Counted from the stretch's first letter, positions 32,239 through 43,411 are shown. The stretch: 64,000 nucleotides of DNA from Mytilinidion resinicola (GCF_010093595.1 NW_022985446.1:248001-312000); one strand, 5' to 3'. Translations and numbers: made by a program. Notes: generated from the letters alone by a model not told the origin.

Positions 32239-35200
32239 ATGAGCGTTCTTACAATCACTCCGTTTCTATCAAGCCATAAACATCCAACTTCGATCTCCTA
32301 TGACAGTTCTGCAACAACGTGCCTGATCGTGGACCATGAACTTGGCCGCCATATTGAGCGGGAAATCCCCACACTGTCGACAGCATCTTTAGAGGAGTTT
32401 CGCTGGTACCTCGAGGACTACGCCGAGCTTGATCCATTCAATAGCGAGCGTGCGTCGAAAGCGTTCTCCGCTCTCGTAGCTTACGGCAAGGAGCTTGTAG
32501 CCTCACTCAACCTCGCCGCTTTCCTACCCCCATCGAAATTAAACGAGCCACTCGTAGTCAGAGTCGAGGAACCGGCGCAGGAAGAATTAACCGCAATTGT
32601 GTTCTGGGAAGTATTGGAACGCTTAGAACTGTGGCGCCCCTCGCAACGTCCTACGTCGGTTAATATCATCCGAGTCATTGTCCGAAAACAAGGTCGCGAA
32701 GAGGCAAACTCGTCCACTGCCAGAGCAAAACACACGAGTATCCTCCGTGTACTCATTGTGACTGCCCGCTCCGGTGAAGACAATGATGTTGCGCCACGAC
32801 TCGTATCCCGGCTCATCGTAGAGGCCTCAAAGCGGTATGAAAACACCATCAACGTGGAGGTCGTCCGTCCAGGTACATTCGAAGCCCTTAAGACGCACCT
32901 TGAATCGCAAGAGCCAGGCTACTTCAACGTTCTTCATTTCGATATGCACGGCGTGGAGGACACGGCAAGTGGCACTATGTTCTTGAAGTTTGTCAAGCAC
33001 GAGGCCGGATCCGAGTATCTCAAGCTGCGGTCTGATTATCGCACTGCCGCAGAAGTGGGCGAGTTGCTCCAAAAGCGAGCAGTGGGCCAGGTTGTGCTGA
33101 ACGCGTGTCGATCTGCGTATGGGTCTAGTCCAGAGACGAACATTGCGAGTGCATTCGTCCATGCCGGGGTGCCTGCCGTCGTGGCCATGAGCTTCACAAT
33201 TGCAGACCGAAGCGTGGAAGTCTTCACTGAAGCGCTCTATCGAGGACTAGCAGAACACAGATTGCCACTAGAGGCGGCAGCATCTCTTGCACGGCGAGCC
33301 ATGGTTCGCAACTCGAATCGAACCACAAAGATAGGGAGTGAGGTCAAGGTCGTGGACTCAATTGTGCCAGTCGTTTACCTAGATGCCTCAGTCGATAGAC
33401 CATTCCCAGAGGCGCTCCCGGAGCTCGAAGGTCTGGAAGAGGAACAAGACCTACGACGATTATTCCCGTATGGGCGCGAAACAGATATTATGCACCTTGA
33501 ATCAGCCCTGCTTATCGGAAGCAAACCCGTCCTCCTCACCGGACCCCCTGGAATTGGTAAGACGACTCTGCTGAAGCATCTCCGCCGCTGGTGGGCAGTC
33601 ACGGGCCTTGTGGAAGATGCCATACATATCCAATTGCCCGCGGACCCATTTGATGCGGATGCTCTTTACTCTCGCTTACAGGGCTACTTTACTGGTATCA
33701 AGTCTCCCGTGGTGCCAGCGAAGCTCTTTGCACATCTGAATAAACACAGATGCGTCATTATTCTCGATCGCCTCGAAGCAGTAAACATGGCTCGGAAGTA
33801 CGGCGTCTTCATCAAATTCATAAAAGCCCTTGCTAAAACGCAAGCGCTTGTGGTGATCGCTTCCCGGCGCTCAGAGAAATGGCTCGGCGCAGCAACAGTC
33901 CCTCATCGCCTATCTGGCCTTCGCACCGTTCCTGGAACGCAGGTTGTTTACGGCATATTGACTAGTGCGCAGCAGCTGATGAATATCGGAGATTATAAGT
34001 CCGAGGAAGACTTCCAGTATCTGGAACAGATAGTAAATCTGACCTATGGAAACCCACTAGCGATTCGCCTCCTGGCTCAAGATGGGCTGTGTCTACTGAA
34101 GAGTCCTAAAGAGTACTACTTCGACATGTTAAGTGGCAAACATGTCATGCTGAACCGGTGGGAAGCGAGACGAACGGAGAGCTTGCGCAGCGTTATGCAA
34201 CTCGATGAGATCGCGGACGAGCTCATGCCGAAGCGCTTGGGGGATGGTTTCACACCCGCCGTCTTTGCTTGCTTTCAACAGGTATTACCAGTGAATGACC
34301 TGGGGAAGTATGTCCAGCTGTGGAGCATGGCTACACAAAAGTTCATGGGCAACACTCCGCAACAAAAGGCTAAGGCCACACTCGAGATGTTGGAGAACTC
34401 TGGAATGGACATGGATGATATGAGTGAGAATATGAAAAATATGGTTCTATTGATGCGACTTGTGGCTAGTTCCAGCGAAGAGGAGGTGCCGAAACCAAAA
34501 GCAGACTTGGCAAGTATCATTATTGCCTATGAGGAAATTGATTTTCCCGAAGTACCTATGGTCAGTGAGATACTGGAGTCCGGCTGCACAAGGTTCGTGT
34601 CAATGTTGGAGGAAGCAGGATTTCTGGAGAAGTTGCCAGCGAATACGGCCACGATCGAAGGGGATCAGGGTAGGAAAGATAGGGGCTCCATGGCTCTACA
34701 CCCACTGATCCCCATACTCATGAGGGCGCAACCGGGTTATGAGGAAAACGCACTGAGGATTGCTGAGTCAATAAAGCAAGGGTTCGTCCACTACTACTGC
34801 TATCGCACGAAACAGTGGCCCTGGTCCAAAATCTACTACAGCCCGACCTGGACACAACCTCGGGAAGAGTTGCATACAGAGTTTGGTAATTTCGCGGCTG
34901 CCACCTTGATTGGACTGCAGAGCGATACATCCGACTCCTTGCAACTAATGTGCCTGTTTCGACTTGTCAGCGTTATCCAGCGCGGTGTACTCAAGGACCC
35001 AGGACGACTCCGAATCGTTGCCGTTCTCTGGGAGCTTGCCCTTACCCGTATTCTCAAAGAAGTAGACACCCTTAAGATTGAGGCGAAGGAGAAGCCATCC
35101 AATCTCTTGGCATCTCTCGAATCTCTGATCGGCGGACTCACGTCTTGGACCCAACCCACTCCAGAACCACGGTCCGAGGAAGAAGAAACGGCCGAAATGG

Positions 35201-35898
35201 CCATTTTTGTTCTACGAGGTATTGCGATGAACTTGGCTGCCAACCTTGGGGGACACTTCCACCGTCTACATTCCCCTGAAGCCGCTAAGTTCATCAAAGT
35301 CGCCCAGTCGATCATTGACGATGCCCGGGCGCACCTGCCAGCAAGCATCCCGCCGGAGCAGAAGGAAAAGATGAAGCGCGCTTTTCAACACTGCGAATTC
35401 GGTATCCGACTTGTGCTTAATCCTCCTAGTAATGAGCGCGCGAAGAGTGAAGTCTTTAAGGAAAGAATGGCTTATCAGCGGCTCATATTGGCGGACGAGG
35501 GCAGTGAAGAGTATCCGGAGAACCAGAAATCGTGGGAGGACATTCCCGTTGAGATTTTGTCGTTATCGGCGCCGTTTGGGCACATGATTCCGATATATAG
35601 GGATATCCGTGCTGCGATCAAGAGGAAGGACTGGAAAGAAGCAGAAAGAGTTGTGGATGAGGCCTTTGTGATGGAGCTGAACGACGCGAGTAATGATATT
35701 ATCAACAAAGCGGGTCTTCTACAAATTAGAAGTGAGATTGCGCAGGGCCAGGGACAGTGGAAGAATGCTCTTGAGCATTTGCAGGAAGCTTGGAGGCTGC
35801 AAGATGGGGTCAGTGGTGGATATTTGTCGGAAGAGGAGCAAAAAGAGAGGACGAGGATGGTAGAGCAGTTGAAGAGGAGAGGTGGGGAAGTTGGGTAG
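32239..35898 (+). CDS. CHAT protease - STAND NTPase - helical/TPR repeat protein (NLR-like)
   Basis: Single exon, 1219 residues, from ATG 32239 (MSVLTITPF) to the stop at 35898. Order of domains: N-terminal segment about 1-170; CHAT (caspase-like) peptidase about 170-390 with the catalytic His in HFDMHG (H237) and the catalytic Cys in VVLNACRSA (C290), followed by GVPAVVAMSF, the usual CHAT motif; STAND/NTPase about 410-640 with Walker A GPPGIGKTT (435-443), Walker B CVIILDRLE (505 onward) and a sensor-like VVIASRRSEKW; then helical repeats, with TPR-like pairs near the end (WKEAERVVDEAF; GQWKNALEHLQEAWRL). CHAT-NLR architecture is known for proteins controlling fungal gasdermin-like partners by cleavage. 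The adjacent divergent gene is the candidate substrate. Both key residues and the P-loop are intact, so an active enzyme is expected. Confidence 0.9.
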   Translation: MSVLTITPFLSSHKHPTSISYDSSATTCLIVDHELGRHIEREIPTLSTASLEEFRWYLEDYAELDPFNSERASKAFSALVAYGKELVASLNLAAFLPPSKLNEPLVVRVEEPAQEELTAIVFWEVLERLELWRPSQRPTSVNIIRVIVRKQGREEANSSTARAKHTSILRVLIVTARSGEDNDVAPRLVSRLIVEASKRYENTINVEVVRPGTFEALKTHLESQEPGYFNVLHFDMHGVEDTASGTMFLKFVKHEAGSEYLKLRSDYRTAAEVGELLQKRAVGQVVLNACRSAYGSSPETNIASAFVHAGVPAVVAMSFTIADRSVEVFTEALYRGLAEHRLPLEAAASLARRAMVRNSNRTTKIGSEVKVVDSIVPVVYLDASVDRPFPEALPELEGLEEEQDLRRLFPYGRETDIMHLESALLIGSKPVLLTGPPGIGKTTLLKHLRRWWAVTGLVEDAIHIQLPADPFDADALYSRLQGYFTGIKSPVVPAKLFAHLNKHRCVIILDRLEAVNMARKYGVFIKFIKALAKTQALVVIASRRSEKWLGAATVPHRLSGLRTVPGTQVVYGILTSAQQLMNIGDYKSEEDFQYLEQIVNLTYGNPLAIRLLAQDGLCLLKSPKEYYFDMLSGKHVMLNRWEARRTESLRSVMQLDEIADELMPKRLGDGFTPAVFACFQQVLPVNDLGKYVQLWSMATQKFMGNTPQQKAKATLEMLENSGMDMDDMSENMKNMVLLMRLVASSSEEEVPKPKADLASIIIAYEEIDFPEVPMVSEILESGCTRFVSMLEEAGFLEKLPANTATIEGDQGRKDRGSMALHPLIPILMRAQPGYEENALRIAESIKQGFVHYYCYRTKQWPWSKIYYSPTWTQPREELHTEFGNFAAATLIGLQSDTSDSLQLMCLFRLVSVIQRGVLKDPGRLRIVAVLWELALTRILKEVDTLKIEAKEKPSNLLASLESLIGGLTSWTQPTPEPRSEEEETAEMAIFVLRGIAMNLAANLGGHFHRLHSPEAAKFIKVAQSIIDDARAHLPASIPPEQKEKMKRAFQHCEFGIRLVLNPPSNERAKSEVFKERMAYQRLILADEGSEEYPENQKSWEDIPVEILSLSAPFGHMIPIYRDIRAAIKRKDWKEAERVVDEAFVMELNDASNDIINKAGLLQIRSEIAQGQGQWKNALEHLQEAWRLQDGVSGGYLSEEEQKERTRMVEQLKRRGGEVG

Positions 35899-36234
35899 TT
35901 TCATTGATACTGGGATAAGGAGAGAGTAAAGATAGTTACGGTTAGCCTAGGAGCGAGGGCTTCCAATAATATACCATGAGATTGCCGTGAGTGTCTTCTC
36001 TGATGTTTCAAGTAGAAACAGTGACTAAAGAAACAAGCTTCAGATGACATGGTGGAAAAGATCACGACATGGTTTCATGACCTGTGCTATGGTGTCCGGG
36101 GCAAGTGTTGTAGGTGGAACGTGCTCGGCATTCACCTCGTATTTTAGGGCACCAATCACAACTCTCTTTGTATGTATCAAACTGCTCAGTAAATACTGTT
36201 ATTGGTGTCTCGTGAAAACAAGGTGAAAGCTTTG
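35899..36234. other. intergenic, downstream of the CHAT-STAND gene
   Basis: 3' region with no supported gene. Confidence 0.4.
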
Positions 36235-36418
36235 TGTCACGGCCGTGACGGACACGTCAGCGTTAAGAGGCAGGCACGTGGACGGGACCGTATATAGATT
36301 ACTAGGGTCGAGCCTTATGCTCGACAAGACGATACTCAATACAAAACTTATTTGCAATCGCAACACAACGATCCTGACGTGCGCGTACGCGCGCGAATGC
36401 ACGCATACGTCCCTTACA
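36235..36418. mobile_element. solo LTR with 5-bp target duplication
   Basis: The 184-bp element begins TGTCACGGCCGTGACGG and ends TTACA, so it has the TG...CA ends of a retrotransposon LTR. It is flanked by CTTTG on both sides (36230-36234 and 36419-36423), a 5-bp duplication typical of Ty1/copia or gypsy LTRs. An internal TATATAGA is a promoter-like word, and the sequence near 36335-36370 (CAATACAAAAC, GCAATCGCAACACA) resembles LTR ends of the copia type. No internal retrotransposon body is next to it, so it is a solo LTR left by recombination. Confidence 0.85.
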
Positions 36419-36423
36419 CTTTG

Positions 36424-37115
36424 CATGCTCCATCCATCACACTGACCCTGGGTACTACTGTATGTTAGTTCAAAGATTCGTTGAAATGAGATTCTAGACC
36501 AATGAGATAGGCTGTATAGCAGTAAATATAATTTGAGTGCAGGGGATGGTCATCGCTCCACTTATTCTTCCGATCCCTTGCCCATTATTACGATAGTATG
36601 AACGCGGCACGTACTGCCATTGGAAGATCGAAAGGTCAGTGACACCCAGTGGCACTAGCGGGGAGTGTGTTTCATGATTTCTCAGTACTCATAATATGAT
36701 TTTTCCTGTTCGCAAATTAAATCCCCGGGAATGCCTATCGTTTGTGTACTTTTTCCTGTTCCTTTAGCCCCCATTTGTTTGACAACCGCTGATTTCAGGC
36801 ACGAAATTGGTAAATGCCTATGGCTTAAATTTAGGAACTCATTGAGGTTTGAGGAGTGTACAAGGTCTAGGTTTATGTCTATATGCAAGGGATCGAGGCC
36901 AGGCTGGCCGGTGGCTGATACTTATACGAGAAGGATTCGACGATCTGTTTATTCATCCGACTACTACATCATTCTTTAAAAGTAGAAGACGCGGATATAT
37001 ATAGTGTCAATGAATTCATGCACTCTTCTAATAAGTACGATTCAGATTCCGTTCTTTTTTGACATTTTGCTTTCTTTCCTCAAAAACCCTCAATTATGAC
37101 ATATATCGATTCGTT
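36424..37115. other. intergenic, 5' side of the esterase gene
   Basis: No supported gene. The TATATATAG at about 36994-37002 lies roughly 115 bp upstream of the esterase ATG and could be its TATA element. Confidence 0.4.
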
Positions 37116-39089
37116 ATGAAGGTCAAGTCGATGGTCCAATCGCTCTTTCTTCCCACGTGCACTCTCACTGCTTTCCCTGGCCATGCTCTGGCTCTTCCAA
37201 CTGTCACGGTTTCCGACGGGGTCCTTGTTGGGACGACCACTACTCTGCCTAGTGCTACCGCATCTGTAAACAAGTTCCTAGGCGTGCCTTTTGCTGCTAT
37301 TCCAACGGGCAGCCTCCGTTGGGCCCCGCCGGCAGCTGTTCCCACCTATACGACCAGACAAGCAAATGCATGGAGCAACTCATGCGTCCAACAGTTCATA
37401 GGTATGCCACGCTCTCCATTCAGGGCTATGTGTGCCCCCAAAGCATACGGCTAATCTACAGCAAGATTCGCCTTACCCGCCAAATCGCACTCAAACCATG
37501 CAGCTTTTCAACAATCCTGCCCCGGTAGAAAGCGAAGACTGTCTTTACCTCAATGTTTACGTTCCCAGCTCAGGAGCTACAGGAAAGGCAGTCATGTTCT
37601 GGATTCACGGCGGGGGACTGGTGTATGGCACTGCCTCGTATCCATGGTATGATGGATCGAGCTTTGCAGCCCATCAAGATGTTATTGTCGTGGCCGCAAA
37701 CTATCGCACCAATGGTAAGAAGCATACTTGTTAACAAGGAATAATCGTTCTAATCATACGTTTTCTAGTCTTTGGCTTCCCTCATTCCGGCGATATAACC
37801 GACAAAACCAAATGGAATATTGGCTTCCTAGATCAACGGCAGGCCCTACAATGTAAGTCACTGCCACGTAAACGTAAGAGTGTGGTTGGCTTACTCAATC
37901 AACTCCAAGGGGTCCAAAAGAACATCGCGGCCTTTGGAGGCGATCCAACTAAGGTAACGATCTTCGGTGAAAGGTATACCCACTATCCAAACCCAAGCTC
38001 CTCCGTTCTGCAATACATGTCTAAGCCATAGCTTCAGCTCCGGAGCAACATCAGTCGACCGCTTGGTGACTACCATGGGTAGCAACACCCCCTTCCGCGC
38101 CGCCATCATGCAAAGTGGCACCTCCTCAGTCACAGCAGGCGGCGCCGACACCAGTACGACTTATTGGGACTCCCTCGTCCAACTCTCTGGCTGCGAGGGT
38201 GCATCACCGGTCATTACCTGCATGCGCGGAGTAGCCGCCACCGCCATTAAGAGCACCATTGAAAAGGACTACAACGCCACTACCCCGTCGACCCCTTTCT
38301 TCGCTTTCAATCCTATACCAGATGGTGTCACGGAGCTCGCAAGCCCCGAAGCCTCACGACTCGCAGGATCGATTGCCAAGGTACCAGTTCTACAAGGCAC
38401 AAACGCGCAGGAGGGACGACTCTTCTCAGCCCCATATGCGGTATCAGGTGGGCTGGGCGCTTTCGTGCAGCAATATTACGGCAAAGCTCCTGGTGCAAAC
38501 GTAAATGCTATCGATGCCGCCTATCCGGTCCCAGGGGCGTTTCCAGATGATGATACCGCGACGGCACAGGCCTGGACGGAGTCGGTGTATCAATGCGTAG
38601 GTTCTCGTTCATTATTCCCACGTTGACGTCCCATTTCTTAACAACAACGTCTGACATTTTTCACAGCCGGCGGCAGTCGTAACCTCCGACGACGCCAAAG
38701 CTGGCATACCAGCCTGGCGCTACTACTTCAACGCCTCTTTCGCTAACTACGGAAGCGTTCCTGGCTTCACGAACCGCGGCGTCTACCACACGACCGAGAT
38801 CCCGATCGTCTTCGGGACATACCCATCGTCAGGTGCCACTGCTCAGGAGATCTCGCTCAGCAGTTACATGCAAACTGCTTGGGCTACATTCGCGAAAAAT
38901 CCTACGAGCGGGCCGGACCCGGCGTGGCCCAAGGTCGGAACGGCGAGCGGGAGCGCGTATATTGGTGTGCTGGGGAACTCGGGGAACACGTTTACAAATC
39001 TTACTGTGATCCAGTCGACTACCTTGGATGGGAGGTGTTCGCTTTTTTACCCTATCTATGGTAATTCAACGACGGGGAACACTTGGTAG
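37116..39089 (+). CDS. secreted type-B carboxylesterase/lipase
   Basis: Alpha/beta-hydrolase that cleaves carboxylic ester substrates outside the cell. ATG 37116 begins [20 protein letters not shown] with a hydrophobic signal peptide, cleavage near ALALP. Family blocks in order: FLGVPFA and [20 protein letters not shown]; the oxyanion loop [28 protein letters not shown], followed by [20 protein letters not shown]. The nucleophile Ser lies in a codon split by an intron (GAA AG|C), giving GES followed by FSSGATSV. The acidic residue sits in TNAQEGRLF and the His in [11 protein letters not shown]. Five introns with GT-AG ends were placed (for example 38601-38666). The stop is at 39087-39089. Substrate unknown; cell-wall, cutin or cinnamate ester substrates are possible. 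Confidence 0.85.
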
Positions 39090-39475
39090 GGCCGAGGGAG
39101 GATGGTGGTGGAAAGAGTTCATCTCAACATGGACTTGGCTTTGCAGCAGGCTGAAGACTTGGATTGAGAGCAGGGGTATAAACCTCAGTGGTGAGAAAAG
39201 ATTGGAGTAAGAAAATTGTGGTACAATGCGCCGTATAGAAACCCATACACTAATTTGCTGCTGCATGAAGAGCTTCATACTATTTTCCACATTCCGAATT
39301 AGAGAGAAGTTCAGCATTTTGGGCAACTACTAAACCAATGAGGCTACCCTAGACAGCGTCAACAGGGTGTACGCAAGATTGGAAGTGTATCCGCTTCTAT
39401 TAGTATGTTGAAGCCCCATAGACAGTGGCAGGCAGGTGTACGGATTTCTATGCCGAGGCATTGTAGATAGACAGT
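39090..39475. mobile_element. degenerate relative of the 11562 MITE (about 39255-39447)
   Basis: The right side carries CAGTGGCAGGCAGGTGTAC, a near-copy of the inverted repeat of the intronic MITE, and the left side at about 39265 reads TGCATGAAGAGCTTCA...TTTCCACAT, matching the subterminal sequence of the other element. The left repeat is degenerate. The element lies downstream of the esterase gene. Confidence 0.45.
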
Positions 39476-39700
39476 TCAATACTCAAGTGACATCGCGATA
39501 GAGTAGATGCCGAATCGTAGTTTGGAAATATCACTCTCCAACGTGTAGTGGGAACAGCCGACATATCTGCCCATGTAGTCGCTGGAGGTGAGTAGTATGA
39601 GTGCCGTAGTCTCCTTCTCCGCATCCCACCCCACGCCGGTAATGAAGTGACGTCCGTTTTGACGCCAGTACCTAGCTTTCCCTTTAGCTTTGCAGCCATA
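39476..39700 (-). other. possible 3' exon of an unrecognised gene
   Basis: A 74-codon frame open to the stop at 39476-39478 has protein-like composition (WRQNGRHFITGVGWDAEK, LLTSSDYMGRYVGCSHY) and is preceded by a CTAG that may be an acceptor. No upstream exons or domain could be placed. Confidence 0.25.
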
Positions 39701-39975
39701 CTAGATATGTCAGGTCTAGCCGAGAAACTTCCGTAGTCCACCCATTCATTGGTGCTCGTCGTATTGCGGAGTAGGCTTGTTTGTAGTTTGACTTTATCAA
39801 GCGTTGCTTTCTCATTCAACGTCCCAATTCCGCGCTTTGGTAATCGGTGATCGGCTTACATAACTACCCACTGTGGAGGTATTGTGTAGGCAGTGAGACG
39901 GAGAGATATAAGTGTAAGGCTGTCGTTACGCTCGTCAGTTTCGAATTTGAAGTATAGATCTTCTTATCAATAATA

Positions 39976-41107
39976 ATGGCGCCAAAGGCAATCCTCAAGA
40001 CCTCCAATGACCTCTTGATCTGCACCGCTTGCGGCACCCAATTCGACGTCACAGGTTCGTCGAATAAGAAGGTGTGTCGGGACTGCGATGTTAGCCGCTG
40101 CTTTTCCTCGCCTATACAGAAATCAAGGAACTCAAATATCTTCAGGATCCACGACAATTCGTCTCCCCTACCGGTCAAGCCTTCACCACCCTCTCCAAGA
40201 TCCGTGAAGCAGGCCACAGAAACACCTTCAAAAAAGACGAAGTCAACCCGAAGCTCTGAAAGATCTTCACAGAGCCCCAGGTAACCGACCATCATCCTCT
40301 GCACCCAAGATATGAAACAGAACAACTCACCAACCTCACAGTTCTCAATCGGCGAACGCACCATGCTCCTCCAAACCCCCAACGGCAACGTCCTCTGGGA
40401 CCTAATCACCCTCCTCGACCAAGAGACCGTGGACAAGGTAATCACCAACCTCAACGATCACAATTGATCATACTCTGCTAACGAAACTGGAGCCCCAAAT
40501 CAACTCCCTAGGCGGCATCGCCGTAATCGTAATCTCCCACCCGCACTACTACACCGCCTACGCCGACTGGACCCTCACCTTCCACTGCCCGATCTACACC
40601 GGCGCCGCCGACTTCCCCTGGCTCGAGCGCACCTCCACCCAGGCCTAACCCTCCGCCCCATAACCGCCCACCTGACCCCCATCCTCCCGGGAATCACCGC
40701 CGTCCTCTACGGCGGGCATTTCCCCGGTAGCTTATGCTTGCACTGGGACGCTTATTCTTCACTTTTCATCGCGGACACCGTCGTGACGGTGCCCAGCGCC
40801 TCGAACCCGGAGCCGGGGAAGCCTGCCTGGGGTGATTTCGTACACGTTCTTTTGGAGTATCCCGAACCGGATTCCGCTGGATGCGGCGGCGGTGGTGGGA
40901 ATTTGGGAGGCAGTGATGGGGCTGGAGTGGGATGCGACGTATAGTGCGTTTATGGAGATGGATGTGCGGAGAGGGGAGGAAGAAGTGAGGCAAGGGACGG
41001 GAGGTGTGAAGGGGGGGTTTGAGGAGAGTTGTCGGAATTTTGTGAGGGCGATGGGGGTGGAGGTGCCTAAGGGGCTTGAGGGGGTGAGTGGGGAGGATGA
41101 GAGTTGA
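39976..41107 (+). pseudogene. metallo-beta-lactamase superfamily gene, disabled
   Basis: Starts at ATG 39976 (MAPKAILKTSNDLLICTACG). The fungal MBL-protein pattern is seen in order: Cys-rich start (ICTACGTQFD, CRDCD), DPRQFVSPTGQAFTTL, TEPQ, FSIGERTMLLQTPNGNVLWDLITLLD, INSLGGIAVIVISHPHYY, TAVLYGGHFPGSL, LFIADTVVTVPS, FFWSIPNRIPL and FVRAMGVEVPK to TGA 41107. Damage: TGA at 40257-40259 where the family has a Trp (KL-W-KIFTEP; TGG to TGA), one frame change near 40640-40650 and another near 40825-40835. The acceptor before INSLGG reads CCCCAA instead of an AG. With four defects an inactive gene is more likely than sequencing error. Introns with good signals lie at about 40085-40142 and 40285-40343. 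Confidence 0.7.
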
Positions 41108-41345
41108 TAAATGAGATCGGAGTAAACTATAGGAACGGGAGTGGTGCTCCCAGGAAGAAAATAATTCGGATTTGTTTATACCGACAGGATAGCATCTTAT
41201 ATCGCGGCGATTTGACTTAGACCGTTACGTTCCTATAATGTGATCACCACGTGACTGAACTCTATTGATAGTATGAGAATCAATTTATATCTTTCTCTCA
41301 CACTTCAGGAATGTCCTTCACTGAACCCTCTCCCAAAACCCCTCT

Positions 41346-43411
41346 TCATGTCTTCGTAAGTTTAGTGACAGTAAGTGGCAGCGCCGACTTTGTGATAGTC
41401 AAATAACTCTCCGTCGCAGCCACATAAGCCTTCGGATCAAGATTCGGATCAATCTGGAAATCGTAATTCTGGAACATCCTGAACAAACAATCAAAGTTAG
41501 CAAGTCTTCCCATCAGCGTCAAAACAATCCAGGGTCTGACTCACCTGACCAAAAACATCCTCGACTCCTGCAACGCCAACCGCCTCCCAACACACTGATA
41601 CGTCCCCTGTGAAAACGGGATAAACGCAGCCGCATTATGCGCCCCCTTGAACCCCGATCCCTCAATCCACCGCTCTGGAATGAATTCTTCTGGCCTTGCG
41701 AAGTTCCGCGGGTCGTGCATCACGCTCCAGCCGTGGACGCTGATCTTCGTGCCCTCGGGGACGTACCTGCCATTTAAGGTAATGCCGCCGGGGGTGTTGA
41801 CTACGCGCTGCATGCCGTTGGGGCCCGGTGGAATCATGCGGAGGGCTTCGTTGATGCAGGCGTTGAGGTAGGGCGGCCCGCCCAGTTTGGCAGCGTCGAA
41901 GGGTTCGTCTTTGAAGAGAGTGTTGACTTCGGCTTGGAGCTTGGCTTTGGCGGCGGGATGGCGGGTGAGATAGAAAAGGAGAGAACTAAAACAAACGTCA
42001 ATAATTGAGTATCACGGAGTGGAGGTGCACTCACGTCATTAGAACTGCGGTAGTATCACCACCTCCCAGAAGTACATTGCGAGCATCAGACTCGAGTTTC
42101 GCATCAGTGAGCCCGCCTTCTTCTCGAGCTGCGAGTAAGAAGCCGAACACATCGTTCTTGATCGGTCCCTTTGCTAGCCTGGACTTGAACCTATCTGCGC
42201 CATAGGCGAAGAATCGAGCCGTGACCTCCCTGGTCTTCTTGTCGACAGGAACGAAGCTGAGGAGCGGCATGGCCCACGATATGGGTGCAAGAGTGCACAT
42301 AAACTTGAGTCCTATATGGACGAATTCCACATAGTGGTGGAGCTCTCCTGATTCGAGCATATGGAACGAATCGCCCTAAGCAAAAAGAAGTTAGAATATG
42401 TAATGTATGAGGAAGGAGCGCTGGGGGCTGAAGAGACCCACAAATCCGAGGTCCCCCATAACATCAAATGCAAGCAGCTCAGCCCACAAGCTCATATCAA
42501 AATACTCCCCCGTCTTTGCAAATTGATCTAACCTGGCACAAAGGTGATCAAGCGCCGTCGCAATTCGTGGTTCATACGCCTTCAACGACTTTACACCGAA
42601 AGCAGTGTCCCATGCTTTTCGGCGGGCCTTATGCTCGTCCCAGTCCTGGACGGAGAATAGCCCTGGCTCTGGCTCGTTGAGGTTCTTCCAGTACCACGGG
42701 CCTTTATTAAATTTAGATCTAGGAACGAGTATAAGTAAGTTTTTTAAGCAATCCTTTTAAAAGCAAGTTGTTTACCTATTGCCGTGTATGATAGGTAGAT
42801 CATCAACGTTGGTTACGGAAAGCTCGTTGGGGCCAACGCGCACGTAGTCGCCGTACTTCTGGTGCTGGGCAAAGAGAAAGTGGTGAGTCTGGCCGTATTT
42901 AGCTACCCAGAAGGATTGCCATTTTGTAAGTGCTGGAAGTGTGTCGCCAGGGAAGCGTCGGAGGGGGTTGAGGAAAAGCCTGTAGAACGCTATCGATATA
43001 CTGTTGCGGTAAGTTTATGTCGTTTCAAACAGTTTCGATGATTGCTTACCCGAGGGTGGCAAAGTAGACGCTCATGACAAGGACAACTGGAAGAACTGCG
43101 ATGTTGGACCATCTGAAATCGTCAAGGTGGTCTCGGTTGAACAAAGTGAACTCCCCAGCCGCGAGCGCAAAAACCCAGAAGATAAAGCCAAGAGCAGAGG
43201 GTTCAAAATTCCTGAAGACAGTGTGGGAGAACTGCCATATTATGTCAGTTATCAAAGCTGTGAGTTAGATTGAGCGAGTGAACTGTACCAGGCCCAGAAC
43301 AACTCCCTGAATGATCACATGCTCGGTAGCTCGTTCAAGCACAAGAGACGCTCCTGTCAACACTCTAGGAGGAATTGCCGTCTCGACCTTGTGGAGAAGA
43401 TCGTTAGACAT
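41346..43411 (-). CDS. cytochrome P450 monooxygenase, membrane-anchored
   Basis: Heme-thiolate oxygenase, anchored in the ER. ATG 43411 (MSNDLLHKVET) was chosen; the open frame extends to 43468. An N-terminal part with hydrophobic segments (GFIFWVFALAAGEF, IAVLPVVLVMSVYF) is followed by LNPLRRFPGDTLP and, in the core, the I-helix LLGGGDTTAVLMT, the ExxR motif (EALR), PERW, and the heme loop FSQGTYQCVGRRLAL with the Cys ligand. The heme loop has T-Y where many P450s have P-R. The stop TGA is at 41346-41348. Seven or so introns of about 50-100 bp were seen. It is transcribed divergently from the transcription factor at 44380-46926, whose promoter side shows repeated CGGA-type motifs. Confidence 0.9.

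Noticed and set aside
36044..36226. 60-codon plus-strand frame
   Set aside because: Short, unsupported, and ends just before the LTR.
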